Origin: an uncultured Bacteroidota bacterium
GTDB lineage: Bacteria; Bacteroidota; Bacteroidia; Chitinophagales; Chitinophagaceae
Length of the DNA stretch: 6,891 nt
Direction of reading: 5' to 3'
Assembly: GCA_903913355.1 (NCBI GenBank)
Contig: CAIWKU010000541.1
Span: forward strand, 1 to 6,891
A model generated the notes under the pieces. The model made no database searches. It was not told the origin of the DNA and saw only the letters and a list, made by a program, of their open reading frames with translations. This document shows positions 4,025 to 6,891 of this stretch, piece after piece (position 1 is the stretch's first letter; each line of letters begins with the position of its first letter). Both the position numbers and the translations under genes were made by a program.

Positions 4025-6891
4025 ATGAACTTAATCAAAGGGGCTTTACAGAAACCGGTTACGATTATCGTATCTGTTCTGGCCATCCTGTTTTTTTCTT
4101 TTATCACGCTTCAAAAAATGAAGATTGATATCTTCCCCAAAATGGGGTTGCCCACTATTTATGTTGCGCAACCCTATGGTGGATTATCGCCTGAGCAGAT
4201 GGAAGGTTTTGTGACTTCGTATTATGAATACCATTTTTTATATGTAACGGGTATCAAATATGTTGAATCCAAATCTATCCAGGGTGCTGCCATCATCAAG
4301 ATCGTTTTTCAGGAAGGAACGGATATGAGCCAGGCGATGGGGGAAGTAGTGGGTTATGTAAACAGATCAAGGGCATTTATGCCACCGGGCACCGTGCCTC
4401 CTTTTATTACTCGTTTTGATGCAGGGAGTATTCCGGTTGGGCAACTGGTATTTACATCCAGCACAAAAACCCTCGGAGAAATTCAGGATCTGGCGCTGTT
4501 TAAAGTGCGGCCCATGTTCTCTACACTGCCGGGTGTATCTGCACCACCTCCTTTTGGCGGTAACCAGAAAACAGTAATCATCAAAATTAATCCGGATAGA
4601 ATTCGTGATTATCATTTATCTCCTGATGATGTGGTACAGGCATTGGCAAAATCGAATACAATCAGTCCGGCAGGTAATCTTCGTATTGGCGATGAAACCA
4701 TGATCATCCCGCAAAATTCTGTTGTTGAAAATATTAAAGAGCTTGAAAATATTCCGCTTAGCATCGGTTCCGGTCCGGCTGTTTATGTAAAAGATATTGC
4801 CAATGTAGAACTGGGCGCGGATATCACAACCGGCTATGCACTGATTAATGGAAAGCGCTCTGTATATATACCGGTAACCAAACGCGCTGATGCGGCTACC
4901 TGGGATGTGATCAAACGAGTGAAAGCCGCTTTACCCGATATGCAGGCCGCGGTGCCCGATGATATTAAAGTATCGTATGAATTTGACCAGTCGGGCTATG
5001 TGAGCAAATCTATCCGTAACCTGATCTTTGAAGGTTTACTGGGTGCTTTGCTTACGGGTTTAATGGTATTTCTGTTTTTAGGTAATCTGCGTAGTTCATT
5101 GATTGTATTGTTTACGATTCCGATGGCTTTACTTTCGGCGGTGATTTGTTTGGGTGCATTTGGACAAACCATTAATATCATGACATTGGGTGGTTTGGCA
5201 TTGGCGATTGGTATATTGGTAGATGAAGCCACGGTAACGATAGAAAATATACATAGTCAGTTAGAAAAAGGAAAACCCAAACCCAGGGCTATTCTGGATG
5301 CCTGTCTGGAAATTACGTTTCCTAAATTGCTGATACTACTCTGTATACTCGCTGTATTTGTTCCTTCTTTTTTTATGACGGGTATACCCGCTGCCTTATT
5401 TGTTCCTTTATCATTGGCCGTTGGTTTTGCGATGATCGCTTCTTTTATTTTATCACAAACCCTGGTTCCTGTTTTGGCTAACTGGATATTGAAAGACAAA
5501 ATGAATGCAGGGGGACATGAAAAATTTAATCGGTTCAAAGAAAGATATACAAACTGGTTACAACGGATAAGTGGTTCAGCAAAATGGCTGGTTCCGGTAT
5601 ATATGCTGGCTACCATTGGTTTAGTGATCGTATTATTTCATTTTAGCGGAACCGAAATATTTCCCAGAACAGATATGGGGCAGGCACAGGTTAGGGTAAG
5701 ACTGGCTACCGGCACAAGAATAGAAAGAACAGAAGAAGCTACGCAAAACCTGTTACGGATAGCAGATAGTATCAGCCATGGAAAAATAGCCATCAGTTCT
5801 GCGTTTGTAGGAACACAGCCCTCGAGCTATCCGGTTAATTTAATTCATTTATGGACCAGCGGTCCGCAGGAATCTGTGATCAGGATCAATTTGCAACCCG
5901 GCTCAGGAATTAATATTGAAGCGTTTAAGGAAGACTTGCGTTCGGCAGTTAAAAAAACGATGCCCGGAGTGGTTATCTCATTTGAACCCGGCAACCTGAT
6001 AGAACAGGTAGTAAACCTGGGTTCCAATAACCCGATTGAAATTGCTGTATTGGGAAAGAACCTTTCTCAATCAAGGGAAATTGCGAATAAGCTCGAAATA
6101 AAATTGAAAACCATTTCTTTTTTAAGAGATGTACAAATTGCAACGCCGCTGGACTATCCCAATATCAAAGTAGATATTGACCGGGTAAAAGCCGGACAGT
6201 TGGGTTTAACGGTAGACCAGGTGAGTAAGTCCATGGTAGCGGCTACCTCATCCAGTCGTTTTACACAACCGAATTACTGGCTGGATAAATCAACAGGTAC
6301 TGCTTACCAGGTACAGGTAGAATTGCCACAGTACAAAATGAATTCACCGGAACAGATGGAATTGATACCGGTTTCGGGAAGTGGGAAAGCACTAGTATAT
6401 ATGCGTGATCTGGCCAGCTGGAAAAAAACAAACTCACCCGGAGAATATGACCGGATCAATCAACAAAGATTTATCACCCTTACTGCCAATATTTATGAGA
6501 AAGATTTGGGATTGGCGCAGCAGGAAGTAAACAAAGCAATAGCATCATTGGGCGAATTGCCAAAAGGGGTGAAGATAAATTTGCGTGGACAAACCGAATT
6601 GCTAACACAAACCATGTCGGAATTGCAATCCGGACTTATTATTACCATTGTAGTAATTTTCTTTTTATTGGCTATCAGTTTTCAATCGTTCCGGGTATCT
6701 ATCTCAGTTTTATCCGTAATACCTGCCGTAGTTGCGGGTTCCTTATTTCTTTTATGGGTAACAGGTAAAACATTGAACATACAATCTTATCTGGGAATGA
6801 TTATGGCGGTAGGTGTAGCCGTGGCCAATGCCATATTATATATTACCAATGCGCAACAATACCGGAAAAGGAAGGAGGCCAATGCTTACCA
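4025..6891 (+). CDS. RND-family efflux pump, inner-membrane permease (3' end outside window)
   Basis: From ATG 4025 the frame stays open to the right edge, giving 955 complete codons; RND pumps usually have about 1020-1060 residues, so roughly the last 70-100 are missing. This family exports drugs, lipids or metals by proton exchange, as a trimer joined to a TolC-like duct by a periplasmic adaptor. The architecture is seen: membrane helix 1 near residues 12-30, a first large periplasmic porter region (about 32-330), helices 2-6 between about 333 and 478, helix 7 near 521-541, a second porter region opening with GTEIFPRTDMGQAQ, then helices 8-10 from about 870 to 945. Helix 4 holds the proton-relay motif as GILVDEATVTIENI, with D400-E401 where AcrB has D407-D408. 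At the helix 10 position of AcrB K940 there is an alanine (A934, in GVAVANAIL). Helix 4 and the porter sequences look more like drug/hydrophobe-type pumps than the CusA heavy-metal type, but the substrate is not predictable. It lies directly behind the TolC-family gene in one operon; no adaptor gene precedes it. Confidence 0.95.
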   Translation, partial: MNLIKGALQKPVTIIVSVLAILFFSFITLQKMKIDIFPKMGLPTIYVAQPYGGLSPEQMEGFVTSYYEYHFLYVTGIKYVESKSIQGAAIIKIVFQEGTDMSQAMGEVVGYVNRSRAFMPPGTVPPFITRFDAGSIPVGQLVFTSSTKTLGEIQDLALFKVRPMFSTLPGVSAPPPFGGNQKTVIIKINPDRIRDYHLSPDDVVQALAKSNTISPAGNLRIGDETMIIPQNSVVENIKELENIPLSIGSGPAVYVKDIANVELGADITTGYALINGKRSVYIPVTKRADAATWDVIKRVKAALPDMQAAVPDDIKVSYEFDQSGYVSKSIRNLIFEGLLGALLTGLMVFLFLGNLRSSLIVLFTIPMALLSAVICLGAFGQTINIMTLGGLALAIGILVDEATVTIENIHSQLEKGKPKPRAILDACLEITFPKLLILLCILAVFVPSFFMTGIPAALFVPLSLAVGFAMIASFILSQTLVPVLANWILKDKMNAGGHEKFNRFKERYTNWLQRISGSAKWLVPVYMLATIGLVIVLFHFSGTEIFPRTDMGQAQVRVRLATGTRIERTEEATQNLLRIADSISHGKIAISSAFVGTQPSSYPVNLIHLWTSGPQESVIRINLQPGSGINIEAFKEDLRSAVKKTMPGVVISFEPGNLIEQVVNLGSNNPIEIAVLGKNLSQSREIANKLEIKLKTISFLRDVQIATPLDYPNIKVDIDRVKAGQLGLTVDQVSKSMVAATSSSRFTQPNYWLDKSTGTAYQVQVELPQYKMNSPEQMELIPVSGSGKALVYMRDLASWKKTNSPGEYDRINQQRFITLTANIYEKDLGLAQQEVNKAIASLGELPKGVKINLRGQTELLTQTMSELQSGLIITIVVIFFLLAISFQSFRVSISVLSVIPAVVAGSLFLLWVTGKTLNIQSYLGMIMAVGVAVANAILYITNAQQYRKRKEANAY

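Noticed and set aside
5257..5616. Antisense ORF of 119 codons inside the RND gene.
   Set aside because: It is fully opposite a strongly supported coding region (helices 4-7 of the pump), and its composition looks like a shadow translation.

Overview
The window looks like a piece of a Bacteroidota chromosome, probably from the Chitinophagaceae/Sphingobacteriia side, though the sequence alone does not fix the genus. The clues are moderate to low G+C, little use of strong Shine-Dalgarno sites, two intergenic matches to the Bacteroidota sigma-ABfr -7 motif TAnnTTTG, a WG-repeat protein, and a membrane protein that resembles a family (DUF6688-like) I associate with this phylum. All four genes read on the + strand.

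Layout: (1) Positions 1-1089 hold the 3' part of a WG-repeat protein gene whose start lies outside the window. (2) A 211-bp gap carries a promoter candidate and one copy of a ~40-bp hairpin repeat. (3) Positions 1301-2386 encode a 361-residue multi-pass membrane protein of unknown function with a conserved-looking Cys/His-containing C-terminal domain. Its start is doubtful: an in-frame ATG seven codons upstream is cut off by a TAA. (4) A 268-bp gap carries two more copies of the hairpin repeat in tandem at a 41-bp period, then an AT-rich stretch with a promoter candidate. (5) Positions 2655-4019 encode a TolC-family outer-membrane efflux protein. After only 5 bp comes an RND-type inner-membrane pump gene that runs off the right edge (4025-6891, 955 codons visible).

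How the genes work together: the last two are almost certainly one operon for a tripartite efflux pump, with the TolC-like protein as outer-membrane exit duct and the RND protein as proton-driven pump. The periplasmic adaptor such pumps need is not in the window and may lie just downstream. Nothing visible links the WG-repeat gene and the DUF6688-like gene to the pump, since each is separated by a sizeable intergenic gap.

I see no convincing new multi-gene system. The least explained parts are the three-copy hairpin repeat that brackets the membrane-protein gene, and that gene's own ambiguous start and unknown function. No tRNA, rRNA, CRISPR array or insertion-sequence gene was recognised.
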